Source of the DNA: Pontederia crassipes
Lineage: Eukaryota > Streptophyta > Magnoliopsida > Commelinales > Pontederiaceae
DNA length: 64,000 bases
Assembly (NCBI GenBank): GCA_030549335.1
Contig: CM060183.1
Span: 37,260,768-37,324,767 of the forward strand
Reading direction: 5' to 3'
Numbering within the stretch: the stretch's first letter is position 1; every line of letters starts with the position of its first letter. Made by a program: the position numbers and the translations under genes. The notes beneath the pieces are model-generated. The model had not been told where the DNA came from, made no database searches, and saw only the letters and a program-made list of their open reading frames with translations. This document shows positions 38,022-49,861 of this stretch, in pieces.

Positions 38022-38751
38022 CACTACAAGAAAGATGGTAATTACAGACGGTTTAATTTCTCAAAAACCATCGAAAATTATGATTTTCGATAGGTTTTTC
38101 GATGGAACCGGTCCGTCGAAAAAATGGTCGTCGCAAATTAATTTTCAACGGTTGGAAAAAAACGTCAGAAGTTTCGACGGAAGTCAAGCGATCGCGACCA
38201 TCGCAACCGTTGGTCAAAATCGTAACAAAGAATTTTTATAATATAAAAAAATTAGCTGGCCACCAGATTCGACTGTCAGGCGGTAGCGGCCAGAACGGTC
38301 GCCAAGCGGCCAACGGCCGGATATGCTCACGATCCGGCTGCCAACGGTTTTTAGTTTACCACGATCCAGATCGTCGAAAATTTCGACGGTATGAACTGTC
38401 GCTAATTAGATTAATAAAAGACTTTTTATATTATATTATTTTTCACTTACTGACGGTTTAAACTGTCGTTAATTATTTACCAATGGTCGGAACCATCGAA
38501 AATTGCGATGGTTAGGATAGTCGCTAATTATATTAATAAAATACTCCCTATATTATATTATTTTACATTTACCGACGGTTTGAACTGTCGTTAATTATAT
38601 TAATAAAATACTCCTTATATTATATTATTTTACATTTATCGACGATTTGAACTGTCGCTAATTATTACCGACGGTGAGAATCGTCAGAAATTATGATGAT
38701 TAGGACTGTCACTAATTATATTAATAAAATAATCTCAATTTTCTTGTAGTG
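38022..38751. mobile_element. non-autonomous CACTA element, 730 bp, with 3-bp target duplication ATT
   Basis: It begins CACTACAAGAAAGATGG and ends TTTTCTTGTAGTG, the classic CACTA termini. ATT flanks it at 38019-38021 and 38752-38754. Inside, motifs of the form ACGGTTTGAACTGTCG followed by TTAATTA recur many times as subterminal repeats, the usual transposase-binding landscape of this superfamily. It encodes no transposase. Confidence 0.95.
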
Positions 38752-39617
38752 ATTGATCTAGAATAATGCATAGCCTTCGATGACACATTGATTTCACTCA
38801 TAGCATTGTATTGATTGCTATTTATTGATTATTCCATTGATGCTTATTATTGTTTGACTCATGCTTATTTATTATTAATATTTATCCATTGATTTATTAT
38901 ATATCTATTGGGTTGCGAAGTTCGCAGGTCCTACAACTAACGAGCATAATTAGGGATGAGCTCAAGCAATGATGTTCGTGATGCTTCAGTGCGTATGGAT
39001 GTGTACTTTTCCTTTCATTGATATTAAATATTTTTCTTGTTATAGATACATTGAGCCATTGTTATTAGACTTCTGCCTTATTCTTGATGATTATTAGTGT
39101 CATGGATTATTCTGACTAGTATTTATTTGGTTTCCATTTTTATTGTCATTCTTATTGATATTTTATTAAGTCTTTTCGCTTATGTTGAATATTGATAAAA
39201 GAACCACTCAAAGATGAGATTTTAATCAAAGCATAACATTGTTAGTAGTGACTCACATGTTGAATCTTGCCACATGGCAAGAGTGATTTGGGGGCGTTGC
39301 ATACATATTGTAGCATAAAAGCTTCTACATCCCTTGGCATTATTTTTATAATTACAAAATGTATCTCTCCTACATTTTTATGATGATCGATTCCTGAGGA
39401 CGTAAATGACAATTGATCGATCGAATTAGTTAAATTTGTTGATCCCTGGAAAGAGTAGTCTAGCCTTCCATAAATAAATTTGGGCTGCCACGTTGGACGT
39501 CCTCTTTATTTTCAGCTCCCTAATCAATCTAAATCTATCCATTTCACTTTTTGGATGTGATTAATTCAAAATAAAAATTAAATTCGGGACTACTAGTTAT
39601 TATATTTTCAAATTGAA

Positions 39618-40263
39618 TAAATTTTACTAAATACCTTCCAACTTTGACTTTATACCATCGCTATCCTCAACTTGTAACTAGATTGACATCCTTCTTTTAA
39701 TTTATTTCACTAAATACTCTTTCCATTGAAAATAATCAGATTTTTTATTATTTCACTGATGTGGTACATTATTTTTAAATAAGAAATATAGAAAAATATT
39801 AAATAAATATAAAAAGATGGAGCGACGGGTACACCCCCACTCCCTCTCCCTTCAGTTGTCACCGACTGACGCTCAAACAATGGCCCGGAGAGGAGGGGTG
39901 TCGCCCTTCTCCCCCTCATGCGCAAAGTCTCCCTTCTCCCCCTCATGCGCAGAGGAGGGGGGAAGCCGCCCCTCCTCCTCTCCCTTTGGCACTTGAGCGT
40001 TGACGGGAGGGAGAGGGGAGGGGCCACCCCGCCTTGACGGCGTCACCTCTATTTTTTTTCAAAAAATATTTTTTAATATTATTTTAGTATTTTGTATAAT
40101 TTTCATTTTAAAATAATACTTCACGTCAGCAAAATGATCGATAAATTCACTATTCTCGATCAAAGAAATAAGTTAAAAGATGATTGACAATTTAGTTACA
40201 AAGTGAAGTTGAACGATAAAGTTAAGAAAAGAGATAAGTTGGAAGATATTTAGTAAAATTTAT
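39618..40263. mobile_element. foldback/MITE-like element with long imperfect inverted arms
   Basis: The left arm starts TAAATTTTACTAAATACCTT and the reverse complement of the right arm starts TAAATTTTACTAAATATCTT; similarity continues, with gaps, through TAACTAGATTGAC/TAACTAAATTGTC to the region of the word ACGTCAGC. The centre is GC-rich and contains a short direct duplication of TCTCCCCCTCATGCGCA. No coding sequence. Confidence 0.7.
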
Positions 40264-41431
40264 ATGTCCAAATTGGATCGTGAAAGTGAAAGGTTTAGGA
40301 TTCGAAACCGAGCTTTAATTATAATCCAAATCATGCATATAATGCTAATTAGCAGTTTAATTTGTTAGCTCTTTCCTCCCACAGATATTTAGTTCATTTG
40401 TACTTCATGATTCTTTTTTCTCTCTCTCTCCATATATATAAGAAAACATTGCTGCCACTCCAAAAGTAATACTTGCTTGACCGTTTTGCCCTTTTAATGT
40501 TTATCAAAATGCTTGTCACGATTATAGTACGATGCAAAATATATATGCGTAAGTTTTCTTCATTAGGAAGTTAGGATAAATGAGAGGCAAATCAGTCAAA
40601 ATATAAAATTAGCTTTTATGCGTTAACAAAATAAATGAGATTTTATACTAAATATACTAATAAATAAATAACAAGTATTATTAATATTATTTTTGGTAAG
40701 GATATAGATAGGTTTAAAATTATTTTATTATTTTATTTTCTACTAAAAATGAAGTAAGATGGTTAGTAGCTAGCCTTTTTCTAAAGTTTAACAAAAAATC
40801 TCATATGGTAATATATAAAATTTACAAGTAAACTTATAATAGCTATTTTTAATCTAATTGTTTTTATCAATTATCATTTCCTTTTTACATATTTTTTTCT
40901 AGTTATATTCGACATTTATATCCTTAGATCATATCAATCACAATATTTAAAAAAATAAAATATATTTTCTTACTTCGATAGGGAGTACCCAATGAAATAT
41001 ACACATATCAAATATGTAAGCGGTTTCAATTCCCCTTTTAAAAAATTTGTAACATTATAATTGATATGATTTAACTATATAAAACACAATATAATAATAA
41101 AATTTGTCAAAAGAAGAAAAAAACATATAAAATTTAAGAAAAGTAGTAACTTAAAACTTTATTATCTATAATAAATTAGTAAGGATGTCCACTCATTAGC
41201 AATGATAATGTACGAGTGAACCTTATTAAGTCTTATACTACGGAGTAATTTTTTTTTAAATTTCAAATATTATTTTAAAAGTTTATATAGAGCGGAATGA
41301 AGGAAGCAAATGGGATGTATCTAAAATAATAAAAAATGATAATAATTGAGGCCGTGTGAATAATTGATAGAAAATAATTATTACTTATTATTTTTTATCT
41401 ATTTTACATATAATATGAAGGATGATATTTT
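40264..41431. other. intergenic AT-rich DNA
   Basis: No gene or bounded repeat recognised in this stretch. Confidence 0.6.
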
Positions 41432-41916
41432 TAGGGGTGTTCACGGGTCGGGTTTAACCCGACCCGTGAACGAACCCGACCCGACCCGGTTGGGTCCCTT
41501 GAATTTTGGGGCTGCGACCCGACCCGGGCCGGGCCGGGTCGGTTCGGGTCGGGTGGTCGGGTTACCTGACCACCATTTTTTTATTTTTTTCGTTTATTTT
41601 TAATATAAAAACTATTTATTATTTTATTTTTAATACAAAATAAAGTATTTTTAAATATAAAAAAATATCATTTTAAATATCTATATACTTTTCTATATTT
41701 AAAATAATTTATTTCATATTTTTTAAAATTTTAAATAATATAAAACTATATATTTAACTAAAAATAATTAAAAAAAACCGGGTCTATCGGGTCGGGTCGG
41801 GTCAACTCGAGTTGGAAAAGTCTAACCCGAACCTTGGTCGGGTCATGGTCGGGTCGGGTCGAATTTCCGAATTCACCAGGTCGATCCGGTCTGACCCGAC
41901 CCGGTGAACACCCCTA
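41432..41916. mobile_element. hAT-type MITE, 485 bp, with 8-bp target duplication GATATTTT
   Basis: Termini TAGGGGTGTTCAC and GTGAACACCCCTA are perfect inverted repeats of 13 bp. GATATTTT is duplicated at 41424-41431 and 41917-41924, the 8-bp length typical of hAT. Both arms are packed with GGGTC/GACCC pentamers around an AT-rich centre. Confidence 0.95.
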
Positions 41917-42706
41917 GATATTTTACTAATTACTGTATGTTAATGTTAAAAAGTTATACATGTGACAAGACATGCAGATTTTTTTTCATTTCTTTTTTCA
42001 TTCGGATCGTAGGATAAGGCCAAATATGAGTTTAGATGAGATGTTCGAGATTATTAATATTTGACTAATTTAAAATAAAAAATATACTAATAATAATTTA
42101 TTTTTTCATCAAGATAGTTGAAAGATTCAAATATGGGAGAACTTAGCAAAAATGTGAAGGGTAAAACGGTGAAGCGATTATTTTTCTGGAGTGGCAGCAA
42201 ATATTTTGGAGTGGGATTAGCGCTTGCCTTGATATAATATAATATCTTTGGTTGCACTTGTACTACAACCACGCACGCCAACAATGTTGTACTTACTCCC
42301 GCAATTCAACTTGTTCATATTTTCTTCTTGGACATATTCTTTTTCCTTCCTTGTTTGATTTTTTCCTTTTCCTTTCTTCTTTTTTTTTTCTGGACACAGG
42401 CGATTCCTTTTCCTACTTTTTCTGAAAATGACGTCTTAATTTTCATCTCACCAAGGAATGATATAATTAATAAATATCCATAATGAATTCATATAAATAT
42501 TATAGCGTAATTTAAGATCTGTCCAATAGGAGGATGAGGATCCCATTGTAAGATTATATTTCAGCAACATTGGTCCTTTTTCTTAATTACTGATTTGTTT
42601 TATCGACGGTGCATGCAATTGCATGAAATAAAAAAAATATGTAAAAGAATATAATATGATTTCTTATATTAAGAGGCTGATAGCAATTAATTAGTTGAAC
42701 CACCAG
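41917..42706. other. intergenic DNA 3' of the small two-exon gene
   Basis: AT-rich with pyrimidine-rich patches. It presumably includes the 3' untranslated region of the gene ending at 42707. Confidence 0.55.
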
Positions 42707-43305
42707 CTAGAGAGAAAAGCAACTGCTGCCGCCGCCGTTGAATCGGACCGAGGAGGAGCCCACCGCGGGAGCCGTGCCTTTGTACAAGGCGAACCTGTTG
42801 CTCCGGCCGCCCAGAGGCCGCGGGAGGTTCTCCGGCACCACGCTCTCCAACGAGTTCGCATTCCACGGCGGGCACGTCCTCTTGTCGCTCCACCGCAGGA
42901 CCTTGGCCGACGTCACTTGCTCCAGCGGCCCGTCGGCGGTTCTCATCTCCCCGGCGAGCACCTCCCCGGCGCCCCCGGCGGCCAGGCCTATGGTCGCACC
43001 TACCACGACACCAGCCACCGTGGACACGCAGCGGCTTCTCCAGCTGGCGTCAACGCCCTTGCTCATCATCGTCCTGCACGCACGAAATGAAACTGCTCCG
43101 TCAGCGTCTTCTGCATGATCGAGTCGAGGTTCAAAGGCAAGCAAAAGCAAGCATGTCATGTTCCAGTTCAACTACTGCGTACGTACCAAGGAGGAATTGA
43201 CGTGATCCTGATCGGAGGAGGCGCCATCGGACTCGGAGGTGGTGGAAGCGAAGAAGAAGAAGAAGAAGGTCTGAGGCAGGAATTGATAGAGAGTGTGGCG
43301 GCCAT
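42707..43305 (-). CDS. small plastid-type protein, possibly CHLOROPLAST VESICULATION-like, 161 aa, two exons
   Basis: Exon 1 is 43305-43187 and exon 2 is 43073-42707; the intron begins GTACGT and ends GTGCAG, and the total of 486 bp is one clean frame. The N-terminus is Ser/Pro-rich and basic, compatible with a transit peptide. Residues 56-81 form a Gly/Ala/Val-rich hydrophobic stretch (VVVGATIGLAAGGAGEVLAG). The most distinctive block is at residues 102-126, SDKRTCPPWNANSLESVVPE followed by NLPRP. From memory, a block of this kind (CPPW...NSLE...VPENLPRP) is characteristic of the plant CHLOROPLAST VESICULATION family, which promotes chloroplast breakdown during senescence and stress. I cannot confirm it without a search, so the name is tentative while the gene model is solid. 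The start at 43305 opens the frame 26 codons before the next in-frame ATG. Confidence 0.75.
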
Positions 43306-45008
43306 GGCGTCCGGTACTACTTTTCGCGAAATAATTCTTCTACGCGTGTTATTAGTGTACGTGGGGGGTGTTCTTCCTTTCGATCGGCAAGATCTTTGGA
43401 AGCACAGTTAAATAAGGGAGAGAGGGCTGGGAGGAGGGAGAGGGGAGAGAGGGAGGGATGGACGTGTGAAGGAAAGGAAAGGGGAGAGAAGGTGGGGGAG
43501 GGTTACTGGTTACTGGTCAGATCACGGTTGTCGATGCATACTGGACGGCGGATCTGAGCTCAAGGCACGTGGTAGAGTGAAAGGAAACAAGAACGAGACG
43601 CGCGCGAGAGAGAGAGAGAGAGAGAGAAACTTCCAATCAGGAAACTTTGTTGCTTGGCCGTATGAAATAGCAAAAATGACACGGTGGACAGGGGTGGACC
43701 CAGGGAAGGGTTTAGATATTTGCGTACATGACAAAGAGCCTTGACGGGCGGCTTTGATCGTCTCCCGACCGTCGGATAATCATCGGACGACTGATGAGCG
43801 GTTTGGATTCCGTATTCTTACAGTGTGTATATATCGAAAAGACATGTTGGGAGAAAATACGGAGAGAGAGAGAGAGAGATCAGACCAAGTCAGAGTTTTG
43901 TTGTTGTCGTGGGGAGTTGATCAACCCAATGAACTGCACGCAAGTGAAATTAATACATCAGGTGGTAGGGGGCATCACGCACACGTCCATATCATCATCA
44001 CCTCATGCATGCATATTAATGAATTAAGCTCGTGTTTTGTAATTTTCTTGCCTTGTCGCGCTTTGCTACGACTTGGTTGCAGTTGTAGTTGTGTTAGTTG
44101 TTAAGGGTTTGGTAGGGGGAAAGATGGGAATGGGAATGCACCGCCAACACCCACTTCAAATAAATATCGAGAAAGATGATATACTAATTGTGCTTGAAGT
44201 GTTAGTGTGAAAAGATTAAATATTTTTACGAAGAAAAAGGGTCGGAATATTTTTTAAAGTGGAGGTCTAATAGTAATAGTAATATTGGACCGATATAATT
44301 AATTCGATCACGATAGAACTTGCAGGAAATTGTTTGTATTACTATATATGTGATTAATAAAAATAAGGTTTTGCAATGTTTTTAAACGCATCGTGCACTA
44401 TTAAGGATTATATATTTACTTGGGCGTTAAAAGATGAGAAAGGCTTTTGTTGGGCCTTGGAATGAACCCTAATATTTCGGGCGCCTAACCAAGTGAATTA
44501 AATGGCCTTTTATTCTCATTCTCTACACCTGTAGTTGATTATCTCGCATTTTTTTCTTTCCTAGAAACAAGAAGTGAACAGAAAACAAATTTATTTGTTG
44601 TGAACAAAGAAGAAGAAAATCTCATCAAATCAATAAATCAATCAAGAGTTTGCCCTCATGAAAACGCCACGGTGGATCATTTTCTCTCTAGAGCTGAGAG
44701 AATATGTGGGTGGAATTTTGATTGAAAGGGAGTTGATGTAAAATACCAAAATTTCTGAATTTGTGAGCATAACTTCTTTTTCCCTTTAAATTGAGTGCTT
44801 CATAGGGGCTGCTGGACCAAGTAATTAAACTACTAGGTACTAATAAGAACAACAGCATCACCACACCACACTCCTCGACCCTCAGCTGGTCTGGTGCGTG
44901 GGCCGTGAGAGTTGGACAAGGACCCGAACCAATCACGTCATTCATCAAACCACCTTGAAAGATACCAAGTCTACGCACATCAAATCACCACCCACACCTC
45001 CCTGCGCG
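43306..45008. other. intergenic DNA upstream of the small two-exon gene
   Basis: GA-rich tracts near 43425-43500, 43607-43630 and 43862-43880 probably mark the promoter/5' untranslated region side. No coding sequence recognised up to the Ty3 element. Confidence 0.55.
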
Positions 45009-45542
45009 TGTCCCGGGGGATTTTTTTCGGGGCACGTCGAGTTATCTTATTTTATGTATTTTTTTTTCAACCCATTTTTATACTTAGTTTTATTTTTAAG
45101 TGTGATAGTGACAGTTTTGTAATTTTGCACTCCTGAAAAGTGCACCCCCTTGGCTTGTTCTTCACATCACACGTCGCATATGGACCTCACGAGCCTGCGG
45201 TAAAGTAAGGGGAGACCAGCTAGTGCTCCCCCAAACTTTGTAATCATTCATATTTTCTCAACAAAGATTTTAAGCTTCCCTAAATCTAACACTGTGTCTC
45301 GAGCGTGGGGTGACAACTCATAAAAGAGCATCACAAAAAGATCGAGCGTCCCGCCGAGGTGCCCGTTCGTTTACGAACGCCTCCACCGAATAAGCGGCCG
45401 CTCGGGACCGAGCGTCCCAAAAATTGTGGCATCCGAAAAGTGGCATAAGCAAGCTTCCGCAAAGCATTCAAAAGAGCTTGCCTAGATGTTGGGCACGTCT
45501 AGGCGCCGCATGGGTCATCGAGCGAAAAATGATCCCGTGATA
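45009..45542 (+). repeat. 5' LTR of the Ty3/gypsy element
   Basis: Starts TGTCCCGGGGGA and ends CCCCGTGATA where the 3' LTR has CCCGTGACA. It contains a 10-bp stem at 45480-45504 with one G-U type pair. Confidence 0.95.
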
Positions 45543-45545
45543 AGT

Positions 45546-45557
45546 TGGTATCAGAGC
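45546..45557 (+). other. Ty3 primer-binding site (initiator Met-tRNA)
   Basis: TGGTATCAGAGC lies just after the 5' LTR and is complementary to the 3' end of initiator tRNA-Met. Confidence 0.95.
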
Positions 45558-45603
45558 AGCGTTTCTGAGGCCGTTCAAGTTGGCGTTCGACGATCAAAGA
45601 GAA

Positions 45604-48600
45604 ATGACGTCGAATTCGGAAATGACGAATGAACCCGTCGCACCGGAAAAGAGCCGCCCCGAGCGAGGGTGTGCCCGCTTCAAGGACGCCTTGTCTGCTT
45701 TCGAGCAACGTCTCGACCAATTTTAATTGGACGTGGGCGAGATGAAGACCAACTTGCAACGCACGAGCGGGAGTTGGAGAAGACCGTGGATCTCGCAACG
45801 GTGCGGGACGAGGTAGCGCCGTTGTATACAGGCTGGAGTCCATAGAGGCGACGATCATGGACATGTGGGAGACCTTGGACAATGGTATCTCAAACATGCG
45901 GTTCGAGATGAAGTAAGAGTTCAAGACCATGCGGGAAGAACTCAAGCGATGCTATGGAGATGGGCGGCGTCCCGAGACGCCCGCCCCGCATGAGGCAAGA
46001 ATTGATGTGCCGAAGCCGCAGCCCTACAAAGGCGAGCGGTCAGCAAAGGAGATCAGTAACTTCCTGTGGAACGTCCGAAGGTACATGGAGGCATTGGACG
46101 TGACGTCTGAAGCGAGGATGGTAAAGACCGCATACTTCTACTTGCAAGATGTGGCGAGTCTATGATGGCGGTGCCATTGCGACGACGTGAAACGTGGCAA
46201 CGTCGAGCCCATTGAGAGGTGGGACGACTATGAAGTGGTAGCGGACATCTCTTTTCTGCGACACATCGCTGCATGCGTCATTCCGCTCACCAACTCAATG
46301 GTCATCTTCGACCCCAAGGAACCCTACAATGTTCTCGTGAGGTCGGGAGGTGATCTCAAGCAGAAGACCCTCTCCGCCATCAAGTGGCGAAGGGGTTGCG
46401 CAAACAGGAGCACACATTCCTGGCGACCGCCATATTGGAAGATCCGGGGCCCTCCACTCCAACATCTCCCAAAGTCCTTGAAACTCTTGAGGACTTTACG
46501 GACGTCATGTCCCCGGAGCTCCCAAAGCGGTTGCCTCCGAAGCGTGAAGTGGACCATGTCATCGACTTGGTCCCATGATCGAAGCCCCCTCATAGAGTCC
46601 CTTATCGGCTAGCCCCTCCGGAACTCGCAGAACTCCGTAAGTAACTTACCGAACTATTGGATGAAGGATATGTTCGACCCTCAAAGTCTCCATATGGCGC
46701 CCCGGTACTCTTTCAGAAGAAGTATGATGGTTCCCTCATGATGTGCATCGACTACCGGGCGCTCAACAAGCTTACGGTGAAGAATAAGTACCCCATTCCC
46801 TTGGTGACGGATTTGTTCGACCAACTTGGTGGTGCAAGATGATTTACAAGTTGGATCTTCGTTCGGGCTATTGGCAAGTCCAGATTGCGAAGGAAGATGT
46901 GCAGAAGATGACGTGCGTCACAAGATACGGCTCCTACGAATTCCTCGTGATGCCTTTCGGCCTCACCAACGCCCTAGCGACCTTCTGCACTCTCATGAAC
47001 AAGGTATTGCAACCATTCCTTGACATGTTCATGGTTGTATACCTCGACGACATCATGATTTACAGTTGCACATTGAAGGAGCATATCGAGCATATTCGGT
47101 AAGTGTTCGAGGTGCTGCGGCAGAACGAGCTATACGTCAAACGGGAGAAGTGTGCCTTCGCCCAACAGGAAGTGCACTTCTTGGAACATGTCGTCGGATG
47201 TGGCAAACTGAAGATGGATGGCGCGAAGATTCGGGCCATCATGGAGTGGGAGCCGCACATGCGGGTTTCCGACATGTGTTCGTTCTTTGGCCTGACGAAC
47301 TACTATAGGCGGTTCGTCAAGGGGTATTCACATGTGACGACCCTTTTGACGAATCTCCTCTGGAAGAATGTGAAGTGGGAGTAGATGTCGATATGCCAGG
47401 AAGCGTTCGACACTCTCAAGAGGGCCATGACGGAGGAACCGGTGCTCGTCCTGTCAGACCACATCAAGCCCTATGAGGTACAGACAGATATTTCTGACTA
47501 TGCCATTGGAGAAGTTCTTATGCAGGAGGGGCATCCCGTAGCGTTCGAGAGCCGCAAACTCAACGACACGGAGCGGCGCTACGCCGTTCAGGAGAAGGAG
47601 ATGACCGCGGTGATCCACTACCTTAGGACATGGCGGCACTACCTCCTCGGGTCGTGATTTCACATCAAGACAGATAATGTCGTGACAAGTTACTTCGAGA
47701 CGTAGAAAAAGCTCTCGTCGAAGCAAGCAAGATGGCAAGATTTTATGGCGGAGTTCGACTACGTCCTAGAGTACAAGCCTGGCAAGATGAATGTTGTTGT
47801 CGACGTCCTCAGCCGATGCGCGAAATTGACGACCATGAGCTCCTCTCAGACCGACATGATCGAGAGGATCAAGAAGGGACTGGAGCCGGATCCCACGGCA
47901 AAGAACTTGTTCGAGCAAGCAAAGGAGGGAAAGACACGCCGCTTTTGTGTGAAAGATGGGCTGATCTTCACCAAGGAACGTCGCATCTACGTTCCTCTGT
48001 TCGACAACTTGCGACGCACTATCATGCAGGAGTGCCATGACTCCAAGTGGGCGGGACATCCGGGCATCCGCCGCACTTTGGCACTCATCGAAGACAATTA
48101 CTTCTGGCCAAGGATGGAGGATGACGTTGAAGCTTTCGTGAAAACATGCCTTGTTTGCCAGCAAGACAAGAATCTCAATCAAGCGCCCGACGGACTTCTG
48201 GAACCCCTGCCTATTTCAGAGCGGCCATGGAAGGATGTTTCCATGGACTTCATCACAGGCCTGCTCAAGTCTGAAGGGACGGGTACCATCATGGTGGTCG
48301 TCGATCGGTTCTCCAACTATGCCATCTTCGCCGCCGGCTCCGCAAGTTGTCCTGCTACTGAAGTTGCGGAGTTATTCATGAAACATGTAGTGAAGTATTG
48401 GGTCTACCACAAAGCATCGTCAGCGATCGGGATGGTTGATTCGTTGGCAACTTCTGGAAGGAATTGTTCAAGATGATGAGCTCCAATCTGCATTTGTCGA
48501 CATCACTTCATCCTCAAACTGACGGCCAAACTGAGAGGGTGAATTGTATCTTGGAGATCTACTTGCGGCACTATGTGAGTGTCAATCAGAAGGACTGGAC

Positions 48601-49273
48601 GAAGCTACTCGACATCGCACAATTTTCTTATAACTTACAGCGGAGCGAGTCGACCAACCGGAGTCCCTTTGAGATAGTGATGGGGGCAGCAACCTCTGAC
48701 GCCCTAGGCCGTCGCCACATCCTATGGTGGCAAAGTCCCCGCCGCTCACCGCATGACGAGTGAATGGCATGAGCAGAACGACATGACGAGAGCATGTTTA
48801 CACAAGGCATCGAAGCGCATGAAGAAGTGGGTGGACACCACCCGACGAGACGTCAACTTGAAGTCGGAGACTTGATCCTTGTGAAGCTGTCAAACATCTG
48901 CGACTAAGTGGGAAAAATCTGCACAAGAGCCTCGTTAGGTGTTACGAGGGCCCGTTCAAGATCCTGAAGAAGGTAGGCAAGGTGGCCTACAAGTTGGAGC
49001 TTCCGCCCCAGATGCAACAACACCTCATCTTCCATGTCAGCCTGCTCAAGCCTTTTGTTGAAGACACTGAAGATCCCGGGCATCGAGTTTCAGACTGCCC
49101 CGTCGGTCATCCGTCAACAATTCACTTATCAAGTTGAAGAAGTACTCGCCGTCCGCATGAAGAATCAGAAGAAGAAGTATCTTGTACGATGGAGCGGAAG
49201 ACCGGACGCCGACACAAGTTGGGAGACAGCCGAAGACCTACGGCGGTTCAAGCAGAAGATTGAAGAATTTTAA
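45604..49273 (+). pseudogene. Ty3/gypsy gag-pol, broken
   Basis: Gag lies around 45604-46170 (NFLWNVRRYMEALDVTSEAR, then FYLQDVASL), with a stop just after. The gag C-terminus, zinc knuckle and most of the protease appear to be deleted: the sequence passes within about 450 bp from gag to the linker before RT. RT covers 46600-47380 with [41 protein letters not shown] and the catalytic YLDDIMIYS, but has a frameshift near 46840 and a stop at 47101. RNase H is 47385-47657 (VQTDISDYAIGEVLMQ, then HYLRTWRHYL). Integrase spans 47745-48770 with its zinc-binding domain (HPGIRRTLALIEDNYFWPRM, CLVCQQDKN) and core (MDFITGLL, VVVDRFSNYAIF), frameshifted near 48400-48470. A chromodomain closes the frame at 49130-49273 (VEEVLAVRMK, KKYLVRWSGRP, TSWETAEDL). 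Confidence 0.93.
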
Positions 49274-49314
49274 GCTGCAGCTCCAGGAACGTCGCTGACT
49301 TGAATGGGGGAGAA

Positions 49315-49861
49315 TGTCCTGGGGGCTTTTTTCGGGGCACATCGAGTTATCTTACTTCATGTATTTTCTCTTTTCCAACCCACTTTTGTACTTAGTTTTA
49401 TTTACAAGTGTGATAGTGATAGTTTTGTAATTCTACACTCCTGAAAAGTGCACCCCCTTGGCTTGTCCTTCACATCACACGTCGCATATGGGCCTCACGA
49501 GCATGCGGTATAGTAAGGGGAGACCAGCTAGTGCTCCCCCCAAGCTTTGTAATCATTCATATTTTCTCAACAAAGATTTCAAGCTTCTCTAAATCTAGCA
49601 CCGTGCCTCGAGCGTGGGGTGACAACTCACAAAAGAGCATCCCAAAGCGTCCCAAAAAGATCGAGCGTCTCGCCGAGGTGCCCGTTCATTTACGAACGCC
49701 TCCACCGAAGAAGCGGCCACTCAGGAGCGAACGTCCCAAAAACTGTGGCATCCGAAAAATGGCATAAGCAAGCTTCCACAAAGCATTCAAAAGAGCTTGC
49801 CTAGACGTTGGGCACGTCTAGGCGCCGCACGGGTCATCGAGCGAAAAACGACCCCGTGACA
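49315..49861 (+). repeat. 3' LTR of the Ty3/gypsy element
   Basis: Starts TGTCCTGGGGGC and ends CCCCGTGACA. It is preceded by a purine-rich tract (GGGGGAGAA) at 49306-49314 that fits a polypurine tract. A perfect 10-bp stem with a 5-nt loop lies at 49799-49823. Confidence 0.96.

Larger units (their letters stand above)
35246..39301. mobile_element. LTR-like insertion with TG...CA ends and 5-bp target duplication TACAT
   Basis: The left end reads TGTAACGCTCCC and the right end GGGGGCGTTGCA, imperfect inverted termini typical of plant Ty3/gypsy LTRs. TACAT flanks it at 35241-35245 and 39302-39306. The 4056-bp interior has no gag or pol and includes a later 730-bp CACTA insertion (38022-38751), so the original unit was about 3.3 kb: either a long solo LTR or a non-autonomous element. 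A short stem CCTGGG...CCCAGG lies near 36259-36287. Confidence 0.6.
45009..49861 (+). mobile_element. Ty3/gypsy chromovirus retrotransposon with two LTRs, defective
   Basis: Two direct LTRs (45009-45542 and 49315-49861) enclose a primer-binding site, gag, RT, RNase H, integrase and a chromodomain, in gypsy order. The whole unit is about 4.85 kb. A CGCG of 4 bp flanks both ends, a plausible target duplication. The LTRs differ by scattered substitutions and small indels, so the insertion is not very recent. The C-terminal chromodomain places it among chromoviruses. Stops, frameshifts and a deletion across the gag-protease junction make it non-autonomous. Confidence 0.96.
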
